From the NCBI GenBank assembly GCA_934045075.1, contig OW203744.1, positions 1,674,001-1,738,000 of the forward strand: DNA of 64,000 nucleotides, read 5' to 3'. The DNA comes from Yponomeuta sedellus. Lineage: Eukaryota; Arthropoda; Insecta; Lepidoptera; Yponomeutidae. The notes under the pieces were generated by a model. That model was given only the letters and a program-made list of their open reading frames with translations, searched no databases and was not told the DNA's origin. Both the position numbers and the translations under genes were made by a program. Shown piece by piece: positions 1 to 10,648 of the stretch; the stretch's first letter is position 1; each line of letters begins with the position of its first letter.

Positions 1-85
1 TTACGCGGTGGGCACGCGTGGTAATAAAGCCTATACTCTCTCTTTCTGAGAGAAGAACTATGCCCTGCAGTGGAATGTAAAAAGG
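1..85 (-). repeat. SINE-E fragment
   Basis: Reads, on the minus strand, the segment common to other SINE-E copies here: a run resembling CTCTCTGAGAGA, then GGGCTT, then ACGCGTGCCCACCGCG. It is cut by the window start. The family is recognised by comparison with 18130-18392 and 57365-57530. Confidence 0.6.
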
Positions 86-696
86 CTGCATAAAAAGTTA
101 CTGTATAACTACTCGTAGGCATGACCATCACGTGTAGGTAATATGAATATTGTTCATATATATTTATTAGTATCTGGTCATTCAGAGGGGGAATGCTTTC
201 CTCAACCGCAGCGGTCCAAAGTTTTTTAAAACCTATTTTGTAAATATATTAATATGTATTAATATATTAATATGAAAGAAAGAAAGAAAATGTATTTATT
301 TGACGGCACAATACTCAAAACAAACCAAAAAGAACATACAAACCAATAAAAAAAAAATTACACAGAACACAAAAAAAAAAAAGACAGCTAAAAAATAAAT
401 CAACTTTACAACACGAAAACAACATAATTTAATACATAGGTTTTAAGTATTGAGCCCCCAAAATGGGCCCGACTCAGCATAATGTAGCAACAGACTTGTC
501 AGTTGCAACGCTGATTTTCAGTCGGGTCCAAGCTGCGGTTAGCCATGTACGTAAGAAAAAAAAAATTAATAAGCTGCCCGTGGTGTGAAATATACAATAG
601 AATACAATACTTAAATATTATACTGTGCAGTGTGAATATGAATATTAATATATTGCTACTAAATAAGTTAGTTAGCAATGCGATGCGATGCAGATA
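86..696. other. A/T-rich stretch without a gene
   Basis: Contains short A-runs and AATAAA-like words. The stretch near 300-330, read on the minus strand, resembles a LINE 3' end. The 83-residue minus frame at 499-750 has no recognisable domain and is not accepted as a gene. Confidence 0.5.
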
Positions 697-736
697 GAAA
701 CCCGTGCCCGGCAGTGGGGACATACAAGGTGTTAAC
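697..736 (+). repeat. SINE-B 3' fragment
   Basis: Short piece matching the family's conserved 3' words CCCGTGCCC, CAGTGGGGACATACAAGG and GTT. Confidence 0.5.
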
Positions 737-1050
737 GCCAGAAGTTGCATATTATGTACTTTCTTTTATTTTTTTCTTATTATTAATCGTCTACGTCTCG
801 CTTGTCAGATTATTCCACAAATTAAACAGGGATTATTCTCGCTTCTTCTTCTCACTGACCGTGCACAAAACTATATATATTTTATCACGCTAAAAATTAC
901 AAAAAAATAGCTTTATCTAATATCGAACGGCCGTTCTTAGGGAATTAGTGCCAATAAACAATTTATTGTGCGTCACACGGTGAGTCAAGCTCCCGTTGTT
1001 TCCATCGCCGTCTATGAAGAAGAAGAAGTATTTCATGATATATATAGTAT

Positions 1051-1242
1051 TTAAAAACCTATTTAGAGGCTAAAAATTTCACCCATGCCGGGATTCGAAC
1101 CCGCAACCTCTGGCTATCCGTACCAGCGCTCTACCAATTGAGCCAATGGGCGACTCACGGCATCAGTGAAATTTCGAACCTCTTTACAATATTCTCTGTA
1201 TTACGTACAGGCAGCGACATCTGACTTAAGCAAATTGCATTA
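1051..1242 (-). mobile_element. SINE-A copy, tRNA-like domain
   Basis: On the minus strand this has a box-A-like TGGCTCAATTGG, a B-box GGTTCGAATCC and the flanking family sequence on both sides. The usual 3' tail (CTTAGCACGGGTTAGTGCATT) is missing, so the 3' end is truncated near 1051. The anticodon loop does not have the normal T33, so it is not a working tRNA gene. Confidence 0.8.
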
Positions 1243-1358
1243 CTTATATACATAGTATTTATTAGGTATTTCTTATCACCTATTGATTGAAATATTATGT
1301 CAATGACATGTTGTATTTGCATATAATTTCTAAGAAGGCTGCACAGTGGGACTGCACT

Positions 1359-1622
1359 GTTGTCTACGACAAAACCGACTCGCCTACGTCACTGCAGCGG
1401 GTTTCCTTGTTGGGTTTTCAAGGAAACAAATAATAACGAATTATTGAGGTATAAAATTAGGTTTAAGGAGCTACAGTGCAGTGTGCACGTTACGAGAGTT
1501 TCAATTGAATGTCAAGCAGCGCGGCCGCGCGCGCCGCCGGCGCGGTGCGGTGTCTTGAGGTGCGCGGGCGGACGGGGGAACCGCTGCAGTGACGTAGGCG
1601 AGTCGGTTTTGTCGTAGACAAC
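1359..1622. mobile_element. Non-autonomous element with perfect 42-bp TIRs
   Basis: Positions 1359-1400 and 1581-1622 are exact reverse complements, beginning GTTGTCTACGACAAAACCG. The 180-bp core has a very C+G-rich patch (about 1520-1580) of GCGCG and GCCGCCGG words, unlike the A/T-rich surroundings. No transposase frame is present. No convincing target duplication was found, so the superfamily is open. Confidence 0.85.
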
Positions 1623-1850
1623 TTTACTGTCTTATTAGTCTGAGCGCTTACATTCTGCTTCTACGAGTAATTATGACATCACCATTCATAGGATGGGCCA
1701 TGGGAGTGTTGGGTGTGAGGTGTTTTGCATACAATAGGTACTAGATGGATAGCTTATGACTAGGCCGACTGTGAATGACAGCTGTAGTACGAATCAGGCG
1801 GATATAATTGGTACAGTGGCCGACACAACAGTTACTAGCGTGCACTCTTA

Positions 1851-1941
1851 TTTGTTTGTTTGTTTGTTTGTTTGTTTGTTTGTTTGTTTGTTTGTTTGTT
1901 TGTTTGTTTGTTTGTTTGTTTGTTTGTTTGTTTGTTTGTTT
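1851..1941. repeat. (TTTG)n microsatellite
   Basis: About 91 bases of uninterrupted 4-base repeat, roughly 22 units. It produces open frames on both strands that are artefacts. Confidence 0.97.
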
Positions 1942-2589
1942 ATTAGGTACACCAACAGCAAGCACGTAAACATGACAAAGATTGTAATAAATGGGACTTA
2001 GGGCTAGCGATTATGCCAATTAAAGGTGTACACAGCATTTGTAGACTTCTTGTGTGTACACTAAAACATTTTATAGAGTACTTAGAAATGTAATATTGTA
2101 ATATAATGTAGATTTTATTACAAATTAAGAACTCTTAAAACACACCTTTTAAAGTCAAGAAGATAGTCAAGGACTGGCTGTATTCACTTAACTACGAGGA
2201 AAGTAAGGCGCTTTTGCTTACTTTCAAATAAAAATGACCAACTCCATAACACGTATGCAAAATAAAAAGAACAAAAATAATACTATTAGTAACATCAACG
2301 AGTACTACCCATAACCATAACTATACATTACCAATACACATACAGTTACACAAACATCCACAAACACACACAAAGCACAGCACATGACACAATTGCATTC
2401 AACATAATAATAATTGAAAGTGTGAAGAAGATGTATGAAAGGTAGTGCTCTGATGTAATATTGTAACGCTTTGGTGTAGTTTTACTGTTATGTTACAATA
2501 TTCATGTAAATAATTAAATAAATAAATAAATAGCCAACTATTCTGTTTTTGTTTTGGCATTCTTTAATCTTACTCTTTCTTTTACCTTT
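1942..2589. other. A/T-rich stretch without a gene
   Basis: No coding frame, tRNA or clear repeat seen. It includes CA-rich words around 2330-2390 and a short AATA run near 2513-2531. Confidence 0.45.
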
Positions 2590-2712
2590 ACCTTATGTCT
2601 GGTACATTGTTTACAACTAGTTTACACTAACTGTAACACTTAGTTAAGGGAAGACACTTGCTCCTGACGCACAGGTTATCCTAATAAGAGAGTGAGGGCT
2701 TCATAATGCATG
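2590..2712 (+). repeat. LINE-V 3' end fragment
   Basis: Closely matches the reverse complement of 38440-38600. Both contain GGTACATTGTTTA, ACACTTAGTTAAGGGAAGAC and GACGCACAGGTTATCCTA. It looks like the 3' untranslated end of a non-LTR element, with the 38-kb copy being longer. Confidence 0.6.
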
Positions 2713-3266
2713 TCTAGCTACCAACGTGACCAATTGCTAGCAAATACTCGGTGTGTGCTGAAAATCAGCGCTGCGTTGATGTTCGCACTCGCAGCATTTA
2801 GCTGAGCATATCCTTATTATCGCATAGCGTTATTTAACTAAGTTTTCACTATAGTAACTAAGTATGTATTTAACTTAGTCTATTTTAAGTTGTTTTTTGT
2901 ACTTTTTTGCGATACTTAGTTAAACCATTTTTCAATTTCATTTTCAAAAATTAATTCACTTTGGAAAATTCTATGAGCCGGTTTCACTTCATAAATTCAA
3001 ATTCACAAAGCACTTCATAGATGAGATTTTTTTATATTTGAATTTTAATACACAGACGAACGTACAAAACTCATGAAACAAGTCTTAAAAAATGGAAAAA
3101 TATTTAAAAAAAAAAACGAAAGTCGTCGAACAAATGCTATATCTGATGACAGACATTATCGGTTTATCTTATTGACTGTACCGAATGGTAAAAAAATATT
3201 TACTTCAAAATTGTGGGCGAAACTTTGTGTGAATGTGGTTTTTACCCTACATCACCCTATATACTT
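2713..3266. other. A/T-rich stretch without a gene
   Basis: Around 2757-2785 there is a GCTGAAAATCAGCGC word shared with 5503 and, more weakly, with the reverse strand near 23040 (family S). The 74-residue frame at 3073-3297 is lysine/A-run driven and runs into SINE-E. Confidence 0.4.
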
Positions 3267-3362
3267 AAGGCACAGGCCTTCCACACAGATAGAGTAAGGG
3301 CTTAATTATCACGCGTGCCCAACGCGGATTGGCAATTTCAAGCGCTGTGATATTTGAACACT
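3267..3362 (+). repeat. SINE-E fragment
   Basis: Contains the family words CACAGGCCTTC, ACGCGTGCCCA, GCGGATTGGCAATTTCAAGC and TATTTGAACAC in order. Confidence 0.65.
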
Positions 3363-3510
3363 TGCCGGTGCCATGCAGTGTGACGTTTGTAAGCTATATA
3401 AAAAAGTTGATATTGACATTGAAAATTAGTTTATTTCACTAGTAAAGGTACATAATTATAAAACATAAACGTTTTACAAGTAAAACGTTTTTAAAGTAAT
3501 TATATTCTTT

Positions 3511-3745
3511 TTTTTAACCTGTGCTAAGGACAGTTTTAAAAATCTATTTAGAGGCTAATTAACTGGCAAGTGATGCAAATTATTTCAGCCAAATGTCGCT
3601 GCCTGTACGTAGCACAGAGAGTATTGTAAAGAGGTTCGAAATTTCACTGATGCCGGTGAGTCGCCCATGAGGTCAATTGGAAGAGTGCTGGCACGGATAG
3701 CCAGAGGTCGCGGGTTCGAATCCCGGCATGGGCGAAATTTTAAAG
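3511..3745 (+). mobile_element. SINE-A copy joined to an inverted SINE-A piece
   Basis: Positions 3511-3558 are the family 3' end on the minus strand (TAACCTGTGCTAAGGACAG). Positions 3573-3745 are a plus-strand copy with GCAAGTGATGCAAATTATTTC, then the tRNA-like domain with B-box GGTTCGAATCC. This gives another head-to-head arrangement like those at 18417, 33166, 38622 and 41791. Confidence 0.75.
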
Positions 3746-3909
3746 TCTAACTCTGAAACTAGGAGAATTCTCCTAGTTTAAGAGTTAGAGCTGTACCATG
3801 AGGCGCTTAGGGGCTGTACTCAGCGCCACCAATGGTATAAAATCATAACTCGTTTTATAATACGCTTTATTCAAAAAGTAAACATGAGAAATCTTGATAT
3901 CTATGGTAA

Positions 3910-4278
3910 ACTAGCTGACCAAGCGAACTTCGTACCGCCTAACAGTCGATTCTTTAATTATTTTATTTTTTTATCCCCGTAAGAACCATCCTCGTACTTC
4001 AAGGAATATTCTAAAAAAAGAATTAGCTAAATTGGTTCAGGTGCTCTCGAGATTTGCGCTTACTAACACATTCAGCGATTCATTTTTATATTATAGAAGA
4101 CTAGCTGACCCAGCGAACTTCGTACCGCCTTAACAGTCGATTCTTTTTTTTTCTCTCCGTAAGAACCATCCCCGTACTTCAAGGAATATTCTAAAAAAAA
4201 AATTAGTGAAATCGGTTCAGCTACTCTCGAGATTTGCGCTTACCAACACATTAGGGGATTCATTTTTATACTATAGAT
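3910..4278 (+). repeat. Family H, two tandem copies
   Basis: Two units of about 185 and 179 bases lie head to tail (3910-4098 and 4100-4278). Each starts ACTAGCTGACC.AGCGAACTTC and ends GATTCATTTTTATA.TATAG. Single copies lie at 31264-31450 and 35501-35678. The CTAGCTGACCCAGCGAACTTCG start and ATCGGTTCAGC.GCTCTCGAG interior resemble RTE-type 3' tails. Confidence 0.75.
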
Positions 4279-4438
4279 AACTACTTTTAGGACATACAGC
4301 CTAGAATATAGTATAAATATCCTATTAATTTAATCGATTTCCGCTAAAAATCGATTAAAGTCGTATATTGTTGATCCCGGGTTCTAAAAATAGTTATCAC
4401 ATTTGTTAAGATTTCTCATTATTATATTATTTTTAACG

Positions 4439-4698
4439 CACTAACCCGTGCTAAGGACAATTTTTAAAAACTATTTAGAGGCTAAAAATTCCACCCATGC
4501 CGGCATTCGAACCCGCGACCTCTGGCTATCCGTGCTAGCGCTCTTTCTGAGCTAATGGGCGACTCACCGGCATCAGTGAAATTTCGATCCTCTTGACAAT
4601 ATTCTCTGTATTACGTACAGGCAGCGACATCTGGCTGAAGTAATTTGCATCACTTGCAGCCCCGAGAACCTACCTACTTTGCAGTTATGTTTTTACAT
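4439..4698 (-). mobile_element. SINE-A copy, near full length
   Basis: On the minus strand it runs from the 5' leader (GATGTAAAAACATAACTGC, GGGGCTGCAAGTGATGCAAA) through the tRNA-like domain to CCTTAGCACGGGTTAGTGCG. It helps define the long leader upstream of the tRNA part. Confidence 0.8.
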
Positions 4699-4702
4699 CA
4701 CG

Positions 4703-4746
4703 AATCCGGCATGGGTGGAATTTTTAGCCTCTAAATAGGTTTTTAA
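4703..4746 (+). repeat. SINE-A 3' fragment
   Basis: Begins inside the T-arm (GAATCCGGCATGGGTGG) and runs through AGCCTCTAAATAGGTTTTTA. It directly abuts an inverted copy. Confidence 0.7.
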
Positions 4747-4860
4747 AGATTTCTCATGTTCACTTTTAGACAAAAACGTATTATATAACAAGTGATGATT
4801 ATATTATTATTTTTAATGCTAAGTATAATTTAATACTAATAATTTAATTTAATTTAATAC

Positions 4861-5024
4861 TGTACGTAATACAGAGAATATTGTAAAGAGGTTCGAAATT
4901 TCACTGATGCCGGTGAGCCGCCCATTAGCTCAGTTGGAAAGAGCGCTCCCACGCATAGCCAGAGGTCACGGGTTCGAATCCCGGCATGGGTGGAATTTTT
5001 AGCCTCTAAATAGGTTTTTAAAGG
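4861..5024 (+). mobile_element. SINE-A copy, 5'-truncated
   Basis: Starts at TGTACGTAATACAGAGAATA, with box A TTAGCTCAGTTGG, B-box GGTTCGAATCC and tail AGCCTCTAAATAGGTTTTTA. Confidence 0.8.
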
Positions 5025-6074
5025 TGATGATTTTTATAACATTTGGGGCGCTACTTAAGGCCCCTAAGCGCCTTAACAGTTTTATTCCATCTCCTGTCAT
5101 CACCTTGTTTGCATCAGCGAAATAAGGTTCGAACGCCTTGGAGGAGGTACTGGTAAGGTCGCGTGCATAGACAAAATGTCACGTAGGCAACGCCGACTGG
5201 CATTCTTCGCTCGGAAGGTCATGGAGGCTGTAACCCCATTCCGATCGATCGGCAACGCGCTTGGCATTTCAAGCAGCGACTCCCACTAATTTGGGATACA
5301 GTATGCCAGCGGATGATCATGTCGGGGTCACCAGTATTTTTATTTATGTTTAAAAACTTGAGTGAACCTTCTGTGTTGGTTTGTATTGGTTTGTATCAAT
5401 CATTTTCTATCAACCTGCGCATGGATGATGTTTTATACCATCTACCCTTGTATTATTTAGGTTTAGCTTTAAGTATTTTAGCTTTAGTTCAGGTACCTAA
5501 ATGCTGAAAATCAGCGCCGTTGGAGGGCATGAAATCCACGACGTCTGACGGCCCGCGCTGAGCACTGTGCCTTTTGCTGCCAACTGCGTATATCATGGGT
5601 CACTGTTTTTATATAAATTACAAAAAGTGCCAATGACACTAAAATTATTGTTACCTGGCTGAGACTAGTTTGTAAAATGTGTATGTTAACCAAATATAAA
5701 CTTTATTCTTTTAACCAGTGTTTTGTTGGTGGCAATAAAAATCTTTTTACTTACTTTCTTACTATAGGGAAGAGCGGGTGATCGTGCTCCTCCACTATAA
5801 GGCTACGCGGGGGTTACTTTGGTCACCGTGACTGTTTCGTCACTCTTATCAAGACCGTGGATATGTATGGAGATGTGGGTATGTTACGACGTGATAACTG
5901 GGTGACATTTCGCGCATCTCTATACATATCTACGGAGTGTGCGCTTAGCCTAAAGGGAAATTTCCCGCCAGGCAGATCGTATGCCTGGGGACGGCCGGTC
6001 CAACTGCTGTTCGTCAGACGTTATATTTATTGCCAAAAGCTGCCGTTTGGACGTTATTTAAAAAAAAAAAGTAT
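5025..6074. other. Stretch with repeat debris, no gene
   Basis: Holds a family S piece near 5503-5600 (GCTGAAAATCAGCGC) and an imperfect hairpin near 5851-5934 (CCGTGGATATGTATGGAGATG paired with a later CATCTCTATACATATCTACG). Part of the 107-residue frame at 5857-6180 is simply the RTE-like tail that follows. Confidence 0.4.
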
Positions 6075-6262
6075 TGCCACGCGGTTTATCGATTTTCCCA
6101 TGGGAATAACATATTTTCCCGCAGCAAAACGTAGCCTATATGTTAATCCAGGATGCCAGCTAGCTCCATGCCAAATTTAATTAAAATCGCTCCAGCCGTT
6201 TAGACGCGAAGAAGTAACAAAAATACACACTCACAAACTTTCGCCTTTATAGTGTGATGTGA
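6075..6262 (+). repeat. RTE-like LINE 3' tail
   Basis: Matches tails at 25303, 54096 (minus), 32507 (minus) and 14352 (minus): GGTTTATCGATTTTCCCATG, AAACGTAGCCTATATGTTAA, AAAATCGCTCCAGCCGTTTA and ACTTTCGCCTTTATA, followed by a (GTGAT) run. Confidence 0.7.
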
Positions 6263-6748
6263 TGTGATTGGCGCTTGTTAGCATCGCAAAGCGCCTTAAC
6301 AACAGATTAAAAGACCCTTAAGAGCGATCAGACCAATTTGTCACTCTGCAGTACAAGTAGCTGCCTCTTAACACACCCAAAACAACCCAACCGCCCACCT
6401 CTTATTCTCGCTAATACCAACCCTTTTACCCAGGTAATAAGGGCTTAATTGCAATGAAGCCGAGATAAGGAATGTAGGTTTTTAAAGTCAAGCAGTATCG
6501 TTGCGCAAAAAGATTCCGATTGGGGTCGCCAGAGATGGCATGCAAGTCTGGGTTGCGGGAAACTGACTCTTATTACAAAAGCTCTTAAGAATGTTATTCG
6601 CTGGCGATATGGTTTATGTTTTGTACGCACGGGGTGCGGCCGCCTCGGTGATCGCGCTAGTGTGTGGCAGGATTTAAGTGTGGGCATGAAAAGTAAATCC
6701 GGACTAAAAGTCTACAATGAAAAAAGGTGTTATAAAACTAGTAATTTT
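6263..6748. other. Stretch without a gene
   Basis: No coding frame accepted. Near 6695-6722, GTAAATCCGGACTAAAAGTC is one end of the family of 31586-31766, so a lone TIR remnant is present. Confidence 0.4.
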
Positions 6749-6992
6749 TATAATATAATATAATATAATATAATATAATATAATATAATATAATATAATA
6801 TAATATAATATAATATAATATAATATAATATAATATAATATAATATAATATAATATAATATAATATAATATAATATAATATAATATAATATAATATAATA
6901 TAATATAATATAATATAATATAATATAATATAATATAATATAATATAATATAATATAATATAATATAATATAATATAATATAATATAATAAT
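6749..6992. repeat. (TAATA)n microsatellite
   Basis: About 240 bases, some 48 units of a 5-base repeat with no interruption visible. It gives a 100-residue minus-strand frame of repeating LYYII that is an artefact. The purity suggests recent slippage growth. Confidence 0.97.
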
Positions 6993-7007
6993 AGTTTAAA
7001 AAACAAA

Positions 7008-7240
7008 AATGTTAAAACTTAACTGCAAGGTAGATACTCGGGGCTGCAAGTGATGCAAATTACTTCAGCCAGATGTCGCTTCCTGTACGTAATACAGAGA
7101 ATATTGTCAAGAGGATCGAAATTTCACTGATGCCGGTGAGTCGCCCATTAGCTCAGTTGGAAAGAGCGCTGGCACGCGTAGTCAGAGGTCGCGAATCCCG
7201 GCATGGGTGGAATTTTTAGCCTCTAAATAGGTTTTTCAAA
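7008..7240 (+). mobile_element. SINE-A copy with long 5' leader
   Basis: Starts with TTAAAACTTAACTGCAAGGT and GGGGCTGCAAGTGATGCAAA, as in the reverse of 41121-41424, then the tRNA-like part (box A TTAGCTCAGTTGG; B-box damaged, GGTCGCGAATCCCGG) and AGCCTCTAAATAGGTTTTT. Confidence 0.8.
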
Positions 7241-7342
7241 ATGTTAATTTAAGTAAATATTTTTTTTATATACCCAGTGGCACAGTCACAGTTAAGACGA
7301 ATAATTCTATACCTCTCAAGCTTACATCCATCAAGCCCTGTA

Positions 7343-7530
7343 GACTATAGTTTTTTTTTGTCCCCACTAGGGCACGGGTCTCTTCCTGCATCGTAGGAAG
7401 GTTAGGCCATACTCCACCACGGGGGCCAAGTGCGGGTTGGTGGAGGATTGTAATACAGGGGCGGGCATTACTGGCAGATGTTTTAAAGCCGCCCAAAAGG
7501 CACCTGACATGGCTTATCGACTGCCATTAC
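7343..7530 (-). mobile_element. SINE-B 3' part, minus copy of a head-to-head pair
   Basis: Reads GACATGGCTTAT... ACCTTCCTACGATGCAGGAA on the minus strand. It faces the plus copy at 7540-7768. Confidence 0.75.
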
Positions 7531-7539
7531 GCACACCTG

Positions 7540-7768
7540 TCACGTTAAGCCATTGGTGTCGGCTGTCATGTAATGGCAGTCGTTAAGCCATGTCAGAGGC
7601 CTTTATGGGCGGCTTGATGACTTCTGACAGTAAGGCCCGCCACTGTCGTACAACCCTTCACCAACCGGGACTTGGCCCCCGTGGTGGAGTATGGCCTAAC
7701 CTTCCTGCGATGCAGGAAGAGACCCGTGCCCCAGCAGTGGGGACATACAAGGGTTGATAACGATAACG
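7540..7768 (+). mobile_element. SINE-B 3' part, plus copy of a head-to-head pair
   Basis: Starts at GTTAAGCCATTGGTGTCGGC and runs through GGCGGCTTGATGACTTCTGA, CGTGGTGGAGTATGGCCTAA and CAGCAGTGGGGACATACAAG to GGTTGATAACGATAACGA. The tail is a short tandem repeat, as in other copies. The 5S-like head is missing. Confidence 0.8.
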
Positions 7769-8420
7769 AATAAGAATAAAAATAATTTTATTGCCTCATC
7801 AAAAACAAATTAAACAAAGTAAGAATCGAAACTAGATATTATAAAATAAGGCAAAAGGTAGTGGCTCAGCTGGTGCTGACCCGGGTCAGCCCCGGACAGC
7901 GCTGGTTTTCAGCCACTGCCTTCTCCCTAATGTACAAATAAACATAGAAAATGATAATTCCATAGGTACCTATATAAATACATGCCTAAAAAACAGTGTG
8001 AATAAATAAAATAAAGTATTTTATTTCCCATCTGTACACAATTAGAAGAAACCCTACACGTGTTTGCTTATCTTCGCTCAAATCTTCCGCTTACAGAGCT
8101 TTTGTTTGAATTAACTGCGCTTTCACTCGGTGCTTACGGGAAAATCACAAATGTAAATAAATGTCATAACGTAGCCGTTGCTTTGAGTTATGGCGATAAG
8201 ATTATGGTGGGAAATGTACAGAGTGAAACTTTGACCGTTGCATGTACTAATGAGATGATTTATACACCGTCCAGTGACACCTTCACTCACACTAGATGGG
8301 TGAAGGGATCACTCGGACGCCGTGCCTGTTACTTTGCTAAAGGACACTCGAATGGTGGCGTGGTGGCCGGGTCATCTATCTCCCTCCAAAATGGTTGAAA
8401 TTCTTATTCTTCTCTAATGT
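7769..8420. other. Stretch with a family Q piece, no accepted gene
   Basis: A G+C-rich patch near 7865-7920 holds CTGACCCGGGTCAG. A 112-residue frame spans 8060-8398, but its second half (8246-8330) is family Q, also at 55560 and 51668 (GAGATGATTTATACA.CGTCCAGTG, CACTCACACTAGATG). I therefore do not accept it as a gene. Confidence 0.45.
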
Positions 8421-8573
8421 ATTAGTCCACTTCATCCAAAGGTTGTCTGGAAGAGATCACTTGTAGTGATAAGGCCGCCGTCTCTACTCTTAGGTTAAGA
8501 AATATCTGTGAAATTTCCATTTTTATGTACAATAAAGTGTTCTCTATTTATCCATCTATCTATCTATCTATCT
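8421..8573 (+). repeat. LINE-F 3' end
   Basis: Contains ATCCAAAGGTTGTCTGGAAG, AGTGATAAGGCCGCCGT, TTAGGTTAAGAAATATCTG and ACAATAAAGTGTTCTCTAT with an (ATCT) tail, as in the copy at 22606-22748. AATAAA sits just before the tail. Confidence 0.75.
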
Positions 8574-8654
8574 CCTTAAGTAACCTCCTGTCTCGCTCTT
8601 TCCTGAGAAATTCGAAGAGACAGCACTACAGTTAACTTTTTACTTAGCACTTAG

Positions 8655-8824
8655 TCGTTAAGACAAATCAGAGGCCTTAGGGCGGCTTGCAAAGGACTGA
8701 CAGTAAGACCAGCCACTAGTCTTGCAAGCCTCCATCGATCCGGACTAGGGCCCCCGTGTTGGAGTTTGGCCGATACCATCCTCAGGGAAGAGACCCGTGC
8801 CCCTCGGAGGGAACGTAATGGTTT
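8655..8824 (+). repeat. SINE-B 3' part, degraded
   Basis: Contains TCAGAGGCCTTAGGGCGGCT, CCAGCCACTAGTCTTGCAAG and GAAGAGACCCGTGCCCCTC, with indels. The preceding 8580-8650 and the piece at 8975-9030 carry the family L word GAGAAATTCGAAGAGACAGC. Confidence 0.65.
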
Positions 8825-9837
8825 GATGAAATACTTAACCCTTAATGAGCAAGGGGGAAATAGTTCCCACGTTAAATTGAACTTTATCACCTTGAAATAG
8901 AGTCCAAAACCAATAAAAAAAATCTTGCTACCCATGCCCTATTATAAGGTCTGTCACAGGGTTATGTGACCATCTGTCACCCTCTTTGCTGAGAAATTCG
9001 AAGAGACAGCAATACAGTTAAGTACTAGGGGTTAAAGTATGAAATTGCCGTTTTATTGCAATAGGTTCTTTGAATTGACATAGAATCTTCATGGTTTGAG
9101 GTTTTCGAATGAAACTTTTTTCTAATGGTTTCTATGATGTTCTTTTTTTAAAAAATGTGAAACATTTAAATATCGACTATCAATTGTTTTTGTTATTCAA
9201 TTTAGACAAGAAAGATGGATACGTTTACAGTGTACGGAGCACTGTGGACTTCATTCCGCAAACTAGTCGTCTATTTGACATAACCGGTTAACCAATCTTA
9301 TTAATTCCAGCCGATTTTCCTTTCTAAAAGGAAATGCCGCGTTAGGTCAACCCGCTTTGCGAAACCTTAGCTGAATTCCAGCAAAAACTCAAGGAAAGTT
9401 CGTAATTAAAAATGGACAGTGGACTCTGTATGGCAATGCCCTAGAAACATTAGCATCGTAAGAGCGGATCGAGTCTCTGAGCGGGCCCAGGGATTAACAA
9501 CACCCCCTTTGAAAATTTTCTGTTTACACTGATGGAATCGGCCAGCACCTGATTCTATTTGACAAATCCTTCCACCATGGCCCCAGTTGACATAATCCAC
9601 CATGAACCGATTGGGACGGGGGCCTAGAGGCTATTAAACATATAGGCCTTATTTTTAAAAACGATATTTCACTGAAGCACTCTTAAATCTCCACCACAGA
9701 CATTTTAAACGGTGTTTTACACATATTTTTTGAAAGAAGTGTTTGTTTTTAGATGTTCATTTATAAATAAGACTTTCAGTGGTTCAATATAGTGACATTA
9801 GCATAACAATGACAGAGATAGTTTACATATTGACGAC
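8825..9837. other. Stretch without a gene
   Basis: A/T-rich with a family L fragment at 8975-9030. Short frames at 9109-9291 and 9406-9603 show no domain, start context or splice signals that would support them. Confidence 0.4.
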
Positions 9838-10030
9838 TTCAGTGGCGCCGGTAGTGCATCTGCCTACAATGCGAGAGGTCCCGGATTCGAATCCCGGCTG
9901 GGGACAAAAAAACCTCAGGTCTTGGATGTTTACAAGTTTGTGATGTCGTTGTTTCTGGTTCCCACGACACAGGGTATCTTAGTGTGGGGCCAGAAGCAAT
10001 GTATGTGTTTTTATGTAGGTAAATGTTACA
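9838..10030 (+). mobile_element. SINE-D copy, tRNA-Gly-like head
   Basis: The head GTGCATCTGCCTACAATGCG with B-box GGATTCGAATCC is tRNA-like. The body continues AGGTCTTGGATGTTTACAAG, TTCTGGTTCCCACGACACAG and AGTGTGGGGCCAGAAGCAAT. Better copies at 39014 and 56102 have anticodon ACC in the loop CTACCAT, pointing to a tRNA-Gly source. Confidence 0.75.
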
Positions 10031-10268
10031 CTTATTTCTACCGATTATTTGTAATCTGTGGCACAATTAATATGTGTAGGGAGGCGATACTCGTCCATGA
10101 AGTACAATACTACTTGTATGAAATTTTAAGTTAAACAATACGAAACTTCATGGGTGTGACCTGTCACAAACCATTAATAAAATTAACAAAGTATACTTGA
10201 TCACTGTTATACGCAGATCTATTGAATTCACTTGTTATTTTATATTTAAGTAAAATATTAGTTGGTGT

Positions 10269-10400
10269 TGATGGCCTCGGTGGCGGAGCAGTTTGGCACG
10301 CCGACTGTAAAGCCGAAGGTCTCGGGTTCGATCCCCGGCCAGATCAAACTAGGAAACGAACTTTTCTAGTTTGTCTTGGGTCTTGGATGTATTTATTGTA
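10269..10400 (+). mobile_element. tRNA-Tyr-like SINE
   Basis: The head GGTGGCGGAGCAGTTTGGCA and the loop CTGTAAA (anticodon GTA) with B-box GGGTTCGATCCCC are tRNA-Tyr-like. The sequence runs into TTGGGTCTTGGATGT, a word shared with SINE-D, so the two may share a body. The flanks do not allow a mature tRNA. Confidence 0.6.
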
Positions 10401-10646
10401 TTAAATTTATCGTTGAGTTAGCACCTATAACACAAGTCATTAAGTTGTACTTAGTATAGGGCTAACGAGATTTGTGTAATATGTCCATGAATATTTATAT
10501 TTATGTTTTTTACAATTTTAAGCTTCCTATGAACCCTCGCCTTTAAACATTAACAACCGATGTCTTCGTTTATTAATTTGCTTATAATTCGCATATTTTT
10601 AAATGTTCCCTTCATTCATATTTTAAACTTTCGCGACTTGTACGCA
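10401..10646. other. A/T-rich spacer
   Basis: Nothing recognised. Confidence 0.4.
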
Positions 10647-10648
10647 TA

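Noticed and set aside
6704..7006. 100-residue open frame of repeating LYYII
   Set aside because: Translation of the (TAATA) microsatellite.
8060..8398. 112-residue plus frame
   Set aside because: The second half is dispersed family Q and no domain or splice signal supports the first half.
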